DNA of 31,630 nt, taken from Selenomonas sp. AE3005 (GTDB taxonomy: Bacteria > Bacillota > Negativicutes > Selenomonadales > Selenomonadaceae). The DNA is taken from NCBI RefSeq assembly GCF_905233635.1, contig NZ_CAJODG010000022.1, positions 1-31,630 on the forward strand. The letters run 5' to 3'. The notes beneath the pieces were generated by a model. The model saw only the letters and a list, made by a program, of their open reading frames with translations. It was not told the origin of the DNA and ran no database searches. Below are positions 1 through 6,077 of this stretch, piece after piece (position 1 is the stretch's first letter; every line of letters begins with the position of its first letter). The position numbers were made by a program, and so were the translations under genes.

Positions 1-97
1 CTACAAAGTTCCAAACGAAGTTTATTATGGAGCTTTTGCCAATATTGCATGACGCGCTTAAAAATTTTCAAGGTGGTCTTGACTAGGGGACCATTAT
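1..97 (+). mobile_element. Right end of an IS3-type insertion sequence (partial)
   Basis: The window opens inside the last codons of a transposase-like frame. About 20 bases further on comes a segment containing GGTCTTGACTAGGGGACCA (73-92), the kind of terminal repeat seen at IS3-group ends. The left end lies outside the window, so the inverted repeat pair and target duplication cannot be checked. The exact outer boundary, near 92-97, is an estimate. Confidence 0.4.
2..52 (+). CDS. C-terminal fragment of an IS3-family transposase (OrfB/integrase-core type)
   Basis: An open frame entering from the left edge encodes YKVPNEVYYGAFANIA and then stops. The pattern Y-K-x-P-N-E-V-Y matches the usual C-terminus of IS3-family OrfB transposases, where the motif follows the DDE integrase core. 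Only 16 residues are visible, so the assignment rests on this motif and on the IS-end-like DNA that follows. The catalytic residues lie off-window. Whether the element is intact cannot be judged. Confidence 0.5.
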   Translation, partial: YKVPNEVYYGAFANIA

Positions 98-182
98 AAG
101 TATAGCTTTTACGTGGCGTTAAAGTACAGGATATTTTGCCACAATATAGATAGAGAGAATTAAAGAGAAGGGAGGGCAGGCT

Positions 183-560
183 ATGTATATGGAGTATAAC
201 CCTAACCCCTATCACAAACGGGTTGATGATTGCGTGGTACGGGCCATTACAAAGATTTTGGGCAAGAATTGGAATACTGTCTATGCAGGGATAGTAGCTC
301 AGGGATTCTTGTCTAAAAATATGCCTTCTTCTAATGCAGTGTGGGGAGAATATTTACGGCGCAAGGGATTTAGACGGCACGTTATACCGAATTCCTGCCC
401 AGAATGTTACACAGTTACAGATTTTTGCCGTGATAATCCGAAAGGTAAATACCTGCTTGCCACTGGTTCTCATGTAATTGCCGTTGCGGATGGAGACTAC
501 TACGACACATGGGATTCTGGCGATGAAGTACCTATCTATTATTTTGAGAGGGATGATTAA
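183..560 (+). CDS. Papain/C39-like thiol-peptidase candidate, first gene of a six-gene accessory cassette
   Basis: This 125-residue soluble protein has no signal peptide. It shows a plausible Cys-His-Asp order: Cys17 in DDCVVRAI, His97 in GSHVIAV, and Asp108/Asp111 in YYDTWDSGDE. That order and spacing resemble compact papain-fold enzymes such as peptidase C39. A second Cys group (CPEC at 72-75 and Cys82) could bind metal or be structural. The pattern is one I associate, from memory, with unnamed proteins of gut Firmicutes prophages starting MEYNPNP. A good ribosome site (GGAGGG at 171-176) sits 6 bases before ATG 183; an ATG two codons later is also possible. The next gene starts right after this stop, so the two are probably co-translated. 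Peptidase activity is inference; it could equally be a non-catalytic or amidase/transglutaminase-like member of the fold. Confidence 0.6.
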   Translation: MYMEYNPNPYHKRVDDCVVRAITKILGKNWNTVYAGIVAQGFLSKNMPSSNAVWGEYLRRKGFRRHVIPNSCPECYTVTDFCRDNPKGKYLLATGSHVIAVADGDYYDTWDSGDEVPIYYFERDD

Positions 561-944
561 ATGGCAATGAATATGTGGGGTAATAACGGTTATACTGGCA
601 ATCAGCCACAACAGCCAACACCGCCAAACTCAATGATTACCTTTATTAACGATGACTCAATAGCAGCTAATTATCCGGTGGCACCAGGTACAACAGTTGC
701 ACTCATCAATGCGAATGACCCTAACGATGGCAAGATGTTCATAAAAAGCACCGAACCTAACGGCCTGCCTAACCCTATGCGTATATTCGCCTTACAGGAG
801 ATAACACCGCAGAAACAGAATCCAGACTCTGTTTCACGGCAGGAGTTCGACGCGCTAACTAAGCAGCTGCAAAGTATGCAACAACTGTTAATTAACCTGC
901 AACAGCCACAAGAGGCACCAACCAAGGGAGGTAAGTCAAAATGA
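561..944 (+). CDS. Cassette protein 2: small protein with Pro/Gln-rich N-terminus and C-terminal helix, unknown function
   Basis: This 127-residue protein has three visible parts: a low-complexity N-terminus rich in Gly, Asn, Pro and Gln (residues 1-25), a central part with V-A-P-G-T-T-V-A-L and a following F-I-K-S-T-E-P-N-G segment that looks like a small beta domain, and a Gln-rich amphipathic helix (from about residue 90, SRQEFDALTKQLQSMQQLL) that may form a coiled coil. There is no membrane segment or signal peptide. Its start codon abuts the upstream stop, with GAGAGGGA lying inside the end of the previous gene as ribosome site. Its own stop overlaps the next start (ATGA). I recall similar VAPG...LKSTD...P-LRIF proteins in Firmicutes prophages, without known function. 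Confidence 0.65.
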   Translation: MAMNMWGNNGYTGNQPQQPTPPNSMITFINDDSIAANYPVAPGTTVALINANDPNDGKMFIKSTEPNGLPNPMRIFALQEITPQKQNPDSVSRQEFDALTKQLQSMQQLLINLQQPQEAPTKGGKSK

Positions 945-1120
945 ACAATCCTATGCAGATAATGCAACAGTTTCAGAACTGGAAACAAGGCTTTGAACGT
1001 AGCAACCCCGGTGTTAATCCGCAGGAGTATGTACAAAAGCTGATGAATGAAGGGAAAATTAGTCAGCAACAGTTTGAACAGGCTCGTAATTTTGCCGGCA
1101 TGTTGGGAATGAGACTTTAG
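941..1120 (+). CDS. Cassette protein 3: 59-residue Gln/Asn-rich small protein
   Basis: The frame begins MNNPMQIMQQFQNWKQGFER and ends GMLGMRL. ATG 941 overlaps the stop of the previous gene by four bases. A strong GGGAGGT (926-932) lies 8 bases upstream, so translation is well supported despite the short length. The protein is rich in Gln, Met and Asn, with a second half (NPQEYVQKLMNEGKISQQQF) that reads as two short amphipathic helices. Small proteins with an N-P-x-Q-x-V-Q-x-L-x-x-x-G-K-I-S-Q-x-Q-F pattern recur in Firmicutes phage regions (from memory, not checked). A role as a structural or adaptor peptide is only a guess. Confidence 0.65.
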   Translation: MNNPMQIMQQFQNWKQGFERSNPGVNPQEYVQKLMNEGKISQQQFEQARNFAGMLGMRL

Positions 1121-1177
1121 TTATCAACTCTCGCGAGGTTGAAGATATATTCTATAACATTAGAAAGGGTGACAATT

Positions 1178-2017
1178 ATGGCTTTCAATGAAAATGGACT
1201 GTCTGCTGCTGATATGGCCGCAGTATTGCGTGGCAACGGCAACGGCTGGGGCAACGATGGCGGCGGCTATGGCGGCTGGTGGATTATTCTTTTCTTCCTT
1301 GTCTGCATGATGGGCGGCTGGGGTAACAACGGCTGGGGCAATAATGGCAACGGTGGCGGTGCTATGCCTTATATCGGCGCAACGGCAGATATGCAGCGTG
1401 GATTTGACCAACAGTCCACGACAAATGCCTTGAATAACCTTTCCGCACAGGTCGGTAATGGCTTTGCGGATGCAGCGGTTGCTCGTTGTGCAGGTGATGC
1501 CAACATTACGGCGGCAGTGACGAATAGTCAGTTCGGCGTGACAAACGCCGTAAACAGTGCAAAAGATGTTCTTGCAAACGGTATGAATCAGCTGGCTATG
1601 AGCTTGCAGAATTGTTGCTGCGAAAACCGCGCAGGTTTGGCCGACTTGAAGTATACGGTGGCCACCGAAAACTGCGCTGACCGTCAGGCTCTCAATGATG
1701 GGTTGCGTGACCTGATGGCACAGAATACGGCGAACACCAACGCTATTGTTCAGAGTCAGAACAGCGGTTTCCAGAGCGTACTGGATAAGTTGTGCCAGCT
1801 CGAACTTGATAACGTGAAGCGCGAAAATGACCAGCTCCGTACTCAGTTGAACATGGCGAACTTGGCAGCAAGTCAGACGGCGCAGACGGCACAGATTTTG
1901 CAGGGTCAGAACGCACAGGCACAGTACATCATGGAATCCTGCTGCCCGAAAGCTAAACCTGCCTATGTAGTGCCTAATCCTTGCGGTTGCGGTGGTTTTG
2001 GCACTTGCGGTGCTTGA
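1178..2017 (+). CDS. Cassette protein 4: Gly/Trp/Asn-rich single-pass membrane protein with Cys clusters
   Basis: This protein has 279 residues from ATG 1178, chosen because AAGGGTGA sits just upstream; a TTG at 1139 would add 13 residues but has no comparable site. Layout: N-terminal helix (FNENGLSAADMAAVL), Gly/Asn-rich stretch, one hydrophobic segment WWIILFFLVCMMGGW (about residues 33-47), a second Gly/Asn/Trp-rich stretch, then a long soluble part predicted helical or coiled coil (about 65-250). Cys clusters stand out: LQNCCCENRAG near residue 150, ESCCPKAKP near 250, and a CGCGG...CGA end. No cleavable signal sequence is evident. The pattern resembles unnamed membrane/CCC proteins of gut Firmicutes prophages. 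The Cys clusters may be disulphide, metal-binding or modification sites. Function unknown. Confidence 0.65.
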   Translation: MAFNENGLSAADMAAVLRGNGNGWGNDGGGYGGWWIILFFLVCMMGGWGNNGWGNNGNGGGAMPYIGATADMQRGFDQQSTTNALNNLSAQVGNGFADAAVARCAGDANITAAVTNSQFGVTNAVNSAKDVLANGMNQLAMSLQNCCCENRAGLADLKYTVATENCADRQALNDGLRDLMAQNTANTNAIVQSQNSGFQSVLDKLCQLELDNVKRENDQLRTQLNMANLAASQTAQTAQILQGQNAQAQYIMESCCPKAKPAYVVPNPCGCGGFGTCGA

Positions 2018-2032
2018 TGGGAGGTGTTTCCC

Positions 2033-2515
2033 ATGGGAGCAGAATACACAGCAGTAGAACGGCAGATTATTCAGCCTAACGGTTTCGCTATTTTCACGGC
2101 GGCACCTGTACCGTGCACTAAAGGTTTTGTAGTTCCACGCCTTGGCTCCGGTATTTTCCAGTTGTCTGGGCTTGGTGTACCGCGTATGGGTGGTTGTTGC
2201 TGCAATCGCAAAGTCATGGGCGTTAACTATGATGTAGACTTTGGAGCAAATATAGCCGTGCCGGAAGGCGAAACAGTCGGGGAAATCTCTGTAGGGATTA
2301 CTCTTGGCGGTACGGCTATCCCGTCCAGCATTATGACGGTCACTCCGGCAGCGGTTGAACAGTTCAGTAATATCTCACGAGATATTACTGCTCAGGTTGT
2401 AGCTGGATGCTGCCAGACGGTAGCAATTCAGAACTTGAGCACTATACCTATTGCGATGATTGACGCTAGTATCAATTTTGACCGTGAAGGCGTTTCCGCG
2501 TTGGGGGTGATATAA
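2033..2515 (+). CDS. Cassette protein 5: Cys-rich, beta-rich protein of unknown function
   Basis: This protein has 160 residues from ATG 2033. The frame extends to GTG 2024, but GGGAGGTG (2019-2026) lies six bases before the ATG and overlaps the GTG, so the ATG is preferred. The sequence is mostly short beta-strand-like segments, with VPEGETVGEISVGITLGG (about residues 79-96), a TPAAVEQF helix and a final strand group. Two Cys clusters (GGCCCNRK near 55-60, AGCCQTV near 126) echo the CCC clusters of the preceding protein. The A-I-P-x-G-x-T-V-G-x-I-S pattern recalls, from memory, jelly-roll-like small proteins next to membrane/CCC proteins in Firmicutes prophages. It lacks a signal peptide and may be a partner of the upstream membrane protein. 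Confidence 0.6.
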   Translation: MGAEYTAVERQIIQPNGFAIFTAAPVPCTKGFVVPRLGSGIFQLSGLGVPRMGGCCCNRKVMGVNYDVDFGANIAVPEGETVGEISVGITLGGTAIPSSIMTVTPAAVEQFSNISRDITAQVVAGCCQTVAIQNLSTIPIAMIDASINFDREGVSALGVI

Positions 2516-2917
2516 ATGGATATGAAAACTATGGAAAAACTGGAGGACGGCTTTTGCAAAGTGCTGCATGATAACGCTGAACGCGGTTTCGCCTCGGCAT
2601 CTTCTGTAGAGTTGGCAAAGACGGCTCTTAGCGGCCTTGTCAAGCTGAAAATGTTAGAGGAAATGGAGAACTACAGCGAAGGTGGCATGTCCGGCCGTTA
2701 TTATTATGATGATGACCGTGGCATGTCCGGCAGACATAGCTATCGCCGTAGGGATTCTATGGGGCGTTATGCTGACGGTGGCAACATGTCATATCGTCGT
2801 ATGTACGATGATGGCATGTCTGGCCACGACATGCGCGAACAGTTAGAGCGCATGATGGATGAAGCTGACTCTGACAGAGAACGTCAGGCACTACGTGCAG
2901 CAATGTCAAAATTGTGA
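2516..2917 (+). CDS. Cassette protein 6: Tyr/Arg/Asp-rich protein with GMSG repeats
   Basis: This 133-residue protein begins one base after the upstream stop, with GGGGGTGA (2503-2510) five bases before its ATG. The N-terminal 55 residues look like a helical domain (MEKLEDGFCKVLHDNAERGF...ELAKTALSGLVKLKML). The middle is low-complexity, with repeated GMSGR/GMSGH units (GGMSGRYYYDDDRGMSGRHS, DDGMSGHD) and many Tyr, Arg and Asp residues. The end is a charged helix (REQLERMMDEADSDRERQAL). The fold order (helix, disordered Tyr/Arg repeats, helix) suggests a scaffolding or nucleic-acid/protein-binding role, but nothing specific is shown. It is the last cassette gene, and a terminator follows within 30 bases. 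Confidence 0.6.
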   Translation: MDMKTMEKLEDGFCKVLHDNAERGFASASSVELAKTALSGLVKLKMLEEMENYSEGGMSGRYYYDDDRGMSGRHSYRRRDSMGRYADGGNMSYRRMYDDGMSGHDMREQLERMMDEADSDRERQALRAAMSKL

Positions 2918-2936
2918 TGCCATAAATTGATATAAC

Positions 2937-2969
2937 AAAAAACCACGACGTAAAAGCCGTGGTTTTTTT
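2937..2969 (+). terminator. Rho-independent terminator closing the six-gene cassette
   Basis: AACCACG and CGTGGTT form a stem around a short loop, with an A-run before and seven T after, 20 bases past the last cassette stop. The A-run allows weak action on the other strand too. Confidence 0.85.
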
Positions 2970-3008
2970 GTCTGCATTTTGTCTGCATTTGTCTGCAAAA
3001 TGTCTGCA
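2969..3008 (+). repeat. Four direct copies of TGTCTGCA at helical spacing
   Basis: TGTCTGCA occurs at 2969-2976, 2980-2987, 2990-2997 and 3001-3008. Starts are 11, 10 and 11 bases apart, i.e. one turn of the helix each. This places all copies on one DNA face and fits cooperative protein binding, for example arm-type integrase sites or an operator array. Confidence 0.8.
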
Positions 3009-3026
3009 TTAGCATATAGAACGGTA

Positions 3027-3045
3027 AGTTACAGTTAGTTACAGT
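3027..3045 (+). repeat. Two direct copies of AGTTACAGT, 10 bases apart
   Basis: AGTTACAGT at 3027-3035 is repeated at 3037-3045. This second phased repeat type lies 20 bases after the TGTCTGCA array and probably belongs to the same protein-binding region. Confidence 0.65.
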
Positions 3046-3114
3046 ATTTGCACAGTTCCTTTAATAACTAAGGGCTGACGGTAGTTGCTAAGTAATTCTA
3101 AACTATTGTATGCT

Positions 3115-3149
3115 ATAACTTCCGATAAGTATAAATTATCGGAAGTTAT
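3115..3149. repeat. Perfect 14-bp-arm palindrome, dif/lox-like
   Basis: ATAACTTCCGATAA and its exact reverse complement flank a 7-base centre, GTATAAA. Neither side has a T-run, so it is not an ordinary terminator. The left half (ACTTCCGATAA) is close to the XerC half of Firmicutes dif sites (ACTTCCTAxAA pattern). The outer eight bases of each arm also match those of loxP. The 7-base centre and full symmetry differ from a normal dif, so a site-specific recombination or regulator site is possible but unproven. Confidence 0.6.
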
Positions 3150-3159
3150 GGGTATAGCT

Positions 3160-3209
3160 TATAACAAGAAGAATCCACGGCGTTATTGTCGTGGATTCTT
3201 CTTGTTATA
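3160..3209. repeat. Perfect 20-bp inverted repeat (long hairpin), possible terminator
   Basis: TATAACAAGAAGAATCCACG (3160-3179) is exactly repeated in reverse complement at 3190-3209, with a 10-base loop. On the + strand it is followed by an AT-rich stretch ending in TTTATTTTT; on the - strand, just past hicB, no T-run follows. It could end + strand read-through toward hicAB, or be a small mobile or RNA hairpin. Confidence 0.65.
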
Positions 3210-3213
3210 TAAT

Positions 3214-3579
3214 TTATTTTTGAACCGATGTTCTCAAACCGCCAGCCAATATACTTGTTACCAGTTGATTCAAACTTACGCCTTCATTTTTTGCACTTAA
3301 TGCTAAAGCTCTGTGTAAACTCTTAGGAATTCGCAAATTAAATCTGCCGCTATATTCATCATCACTTTGCGGTTCCGGAATAGCAATACCATCTTCTAAA
3401 GCTGCTAATAGCCAGTTTTCCTTTGCGTCCTCTAACATTGAAAGGATTTCTTCTTTTGTCTCGGCTTGTGTGATACAACCTTTTAAATCAGTTATATAAC
3501 CTACATAGCCTCCTTCTTTAGCGGCAACAATAACTTCCTGATAAGGAAGTGACATATAATACTGTAGATCTTTCTTCAT
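3214..3579 (-). CDS. hicB: HicB-type antitoxin with ribbon-helix-helix domain
   Basis: This 121-residue protein has the standard HicB layout. The N-terminal half is an RNase-H-like HicB fold (YYMSLPYQEVIVAAKEGG, then GCITQAETKEEIL, the usual G-C-x-T-x-G/A-x-T-x-E-E pattern). The C-terminal part is a ribbon-helix-helix DNA-binding domain (SGRFNLRIPKSLHRALALSA, about residues 77-112). In this family HicB neutralises the HicA mRNA interferase and represses its own operon. It starts 2 bases after the hicA stop, so the two are one operon in the usual toxin-first order. A hairpin lies just past its stop. Its place beside the cassette border fits an accessory, stabilising role. Confidence 0.88.
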   Translation of the reverse strand: MKKDLQYYMSLPYQEVIVAAKEGGYVGYITDLKGCITQAETKEEILSMLEDAKENWLLAALEDGIAIPEPQSDDEYSGRFNLRIPKSLHRALALSAKNEGVSLNQLVTSILAGGLRTSVQK

Positions 3580-3581
3580 TA

Positions 3582-3827
3582 TTACCCCTCCTGTGATTCA
3601 TCCCATAAATCCATTACAGTCTTTACATAAGCCTCTTTTACATAAGGTGCTTTACGTGGTACGGTCAACGGCATGCGGCCATTCTTTCTATAGGTATAAT
3701 GACTTGAACCACCGCGAGGTTGGCTTGCTGTATAGCCCAGACTGCGGAGTACTTTATCAATTTCATCAAATGTAACAGTCTTAGGGTTATTGCGTATTTT
3801 CTGCAATAATTTTTCCCATTTACTCAA
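3582..3827 (-). CDS. hicA: HicA-type mRNA interferase toxin
   Basis: This 81-residue protein belongs to the small dsRBD-like HicA/YcfA family. KVLRSLGY precedes the S-S-H-Y motif (GGSSHYTYRK) carrying the catalytic His, and the end has the expected P-x-H/K-A-P-Y-V-K-E pattern. HicA cleaves mRNA and is held inactive by HicB. The start is TTG at 3827, preceded by GAGGTGAG about six bases upstream; no better start is present. All expected elements are visible and the gene looks intact. Transcription comes from a clear promoter at 3846-3874. Confidence 0.88.
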   Translation of the reverse strand: MSKWEKLLQKIRNNPKTVTFDEIDKVLRSLGYTASQPRGGSSHYTYRKNGRMPLTVPRKAPYVKEAYVKTVMDLWDESQEG

Positions 3828-3845
3828 CTAACTCACCTCAGTTTT

Positions 3846-3874
3846 ATAGTACCATATTTAGTACTATATGGCAA
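3846..3874 (-). promoter_or_regulatory. hicAB promoter with palindromic operator
   Basis: On the - strand TTGCCA (3869-3874) and TACTAT (3846-3851) are 17 bases apart. The spacer and -35 contain CCATAT-TTAGTACT-ATATGG (3852-3871), an inverted repeat suited to a ribbon-helix-helix repressor. This fits autoregulation by HicB. Confidence 0.7.
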
Positions 3875-3877
3875 TAT

Positions 3878-3898
3878 AAAACAGGCGCAACCTGTTTT
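3878..3898 (-). terminator. Probable pnp terminator
   Basis: AAAACAGG and CCTGTTTT form an 8-bp stem with a five-base loop. On the - strand it ends TTTTAT, 27 bases beyond the pnp stop. It lies immediately upstream of the hicAB -35 box, insulating the two units. Confidence 0.65.
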
Positions 3899-3924
3899 GG
3901 TCACGCCTGATAAAATGTTAAATT

Positions 3925-5994
3925 TTACAGCAGTACTTTATGGCTGAGGTTTACACGGCCCTTGTCGTCGATTTCCACGACTTTGACTTCGAGCTGGTCA
4001 CCAACTTTGACTACGTCCTCCACGTTTTCTACGCGGCGGTTAGCCAGCTGAGAAATGTGGCACAGACCTTCTTTGCCCGGCAGCACTTCGACAAAGGCGC
4101 CGAACTTCATAAGTCTGGTTACTGTACCCGTATATACCTGGCCTACTTCGACTTCACGGACGATATCTTCAATCATCTGACGAGCTTTCTTCATGCCTTC
4201 TGCATCATTGGAGAAAATGAAGATATTGCCATCTTCATGAATATCAATCTGTACACCAGTAGCGTCGATGATACCCTTAACCACTTTACCGCCGGTACCG
4301 ATGACTTCACGAATCTTGTCCACCTTAATCGTGATGGTTTCCACTCGCGGTGCATACGGTGACAGGTCAGCAGCCGGTTTGTCAATGCATTCCAGCATTT
4401 TGCCGAGGATAAAGGCACGGCCGCGTTTAGCCTGCTGGAGTGCCGAGGACAGAATATTGCGGTCGATACCGGCAACTTTGATATCCATCTGTATAGCCGT
4501 TACACCGTTTTCCGTACCAGCAACTTTGAAGTCCATATCACCAAGAGCGTCTTCCATGCCCTGGATATCGGTCAGAATGGTATAAGCGTCCCCTTCTTTG
4601 ACGAGGCCCATGGCTACGCCGGAAACCGGGCGTTTGATAGGCACGCCGGCCTGCATCAGGGACAGGGTGCTGCCACAGACAGAACCCATGGAGCTGGAAC
4701 CGTTGGATTCCAGAATTTCCGACACGAGGCGGATAGTATACGGGAATTCTTCCGTGGAAGGAATAACCGGCACCAGCGCGCGTTCCGCCAAAGCACCATG
4801 ACCGATTTCACGGCGTCCCGGGCTGCGGATAGGTTTAGCCTCACCGACGGAGTAGCCAGGGAAATTATAATGATGAATATAATGTTTTGTTGTTTCGGGG
4901 CCAAGGCCGTCGATAACCTGTTCATCACTCAGCGGGCCAAGGGTAGTTACAGTCATAACCTGCGTCTGGCCACGGGTAAAGAGTCCGGAACCATGTGCGC
5001 GGGGCAGCAGGCCGACTTCGCAGCTGACCGGGCGCACTTCTTCAAGGGCACGGCCGTCCGGGCGAATCTTTTCATGAGTAATCATGTGACGCACGATTTC
5101 TTTTTCCAAATCATGCAGCGCCATGGCAATTTCCTTATCCATTTCCGGATAATCTACGAGGAAGTGTTCCATGGTGTCAGCATTGATATCAGCGATATGG
5201 GCATCGCGGTCCAGCTTGTCCGGGTTGCGGGTAGCGGCGTCCAATCTGTCCTTGGCATATTCGCGAATAGCCTGTTCCAGTTCTTCCGGCACGGTAAAGA
5301 GTTTCGTAATACGCTTTTCCTTGCCACAAGCCTGCTGAATTTCTTCCTGGAAAGCTACAATGCGTTTGATTTCCTGATGGCCGTACAGAATGGCATCGAG
5401 AATAACGTCTTCCGGCAGTTCGTTAGCACCGGCCTCTACCATCATCACGGCGTCTTTAGAACCGGCAACGGTGAGGTTCAGCGTGGAAACTTTGCGCTGC
5501 TCTTCCGTGGGGTTGATAACGAATTCATCGTTTACACGGCCGACACGAACACCGGCAATTGGGCCCATGAAGGGAATGTCAGACACGCACAAAGCAGCTG
5601 ACGCACCAATCATGGCTGCCAGTTCCGGAGCGTTATCCTGCTCCACTGACATAACCGTAGCTACTACCTGCACATCGTTGCGGTAGCCTTTCGGAAACAG
5701 CGGACGGATAGGACGGTCAATCAGACGGGCACAGAGAATGGCGTCGCTGGACGGACGGCCTTCTCTTTTTATAAAACCACCGGGAATTTTGCCGGCAGCA
5801 TACATTTTTTCTTCGTAATCAACAGTCAGCGGGAAAAAATCCACGCCTTCCCGGGGTTCAGCTGACGCTGTGGCTGTAACCAGAACCACCGTATCACCAT
5901 AACGGACAAAGACAGCGCCGTTAGCCTGTTTAGCCAGTTTGCCGTGTTCAATGGTCAGCTTACGGCCGCCCAGTTCCATTTCAAAACTCTGCAT
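3925..5994 (-). CDS. pnp: Polyribonucleotide nucleotidyltransferase (PNPase)
   Basis: PNPase degrades RNA 3' to 5' by phosphorolysis and forms a trimer in the cytoplasm. This 689-residue protein has the full family layout: first RNase PH domain (with FFPLTVDYEEKMYAAGKIPG and GRPSSDAILCARLIDRPIRP), helical linker, second RNase PH domain (from about 310, with GRREIGHGALAERALVPV), KH domain (about 555-615, ETITIKVDKIREVIGTGGK) and S1 domain ending at the C-terminus. GGGAGGC six bases before ATG 5994 supports the start. It lies downstream of rpsO, the classic order, but a strong terminator stands between them, so pnp expression depends on read-through or a promoter in the 80-base gap. Nothing is missing. 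Confidence 0.97.
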   Translation of the reverse strand: MQSFEMELGGRKLTIEHGKLAKQANGAVFVRYGDTVVLVTATASAEPREGVDFFPLTVDYEEKMYAAGKIPGGFIKREGRPSSDAILCARLIDRPIRPLFPKGYRNDVQVVATVMSVEQDNAPELAAMIGASAALCVSDIPFMGPIAGVRVGRVNDEFVINPTEEQRKVSTLNLTVAGSKDAVMMVEAGANELPEDVILDAILYGHQEIKRIVAFQEEIQQACGKEKRITKLFTVPEELEQAIREYAKDRLDAATRNPDKLDRDAHIADINADTMEHFLVDYPEMDKEIAMALHDLEKEIVRHMITHEKIRPDGRALEEVRPVSCEVGLLPRAHGSGLFTRGQTQVMTVTTLGPLSDEQVIDGLGPETTKHYIHHYNFPGYSVGEAKPIRSPGRREIGHGALAERALVPVIPSTEEFPYTIRLVSEILESNGSSSMGSVCGSTLSLMQAGVPIKRPVSGVAMGLVKEGDAYTILTDIQGMEDALGDMDFKVAGTENGVTAIQMDIKVAGIDRNILSSALQQAKRGRAFILGKMLECIDKPAADLSPYAPRVETITIKVDKIREVIGTGGKVVKGIIDATGVQIDIHEDGNIFIFSNDAEGMKKARQMIEDIVREVEVGQVYTGTVTRLMKFGAFVEVLPGKEGLCHISQLANRRVENVEDVVKVGDQLEVKVVEIDDKGRVNLSHKVLL

Positions 5995-6077
5995 ATATTT
6001 GCCTCCCTATAAACTTCTTACGAAGCTAAGTATTCGACATATTTTATATTTATCCTTTATACAGGATGATATACAAC

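Noticed and set aside
183..2917. A complete prophage
   Set aside because: No integrase, terminase, capsid, portal, tail or lysis gene is visible, and the set ends at one terminator. At most it is a remnant or a passenger module.
2969..3045. A short CRISPR array
   Set aside because: Repeats are 8-9 bases with 1-3 base gaps, far too short for repeat-spacer units, and no cas gene is near.
3115..3149. A true loxP site
   Set aside because: Only the outer eight bases of each arm match; inner arm and spacer differ and no Cre-like gene is visible. Kept only as a dif/lox-like palindrome.
3085..3300. + strand frame of 71 codons through the two palindromes
   Set aside because: It spans both inverted repeats and the end of hicB, starts without a ribosome site, and its translation is just read-through of the palindromes.
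4798..5601. + strand frame of 267 codons opposite pnp
   Set aside because: It lies entirely antisense to a complete, highly conserved PNPase gene; the open frame comes from codon bias of pnp.
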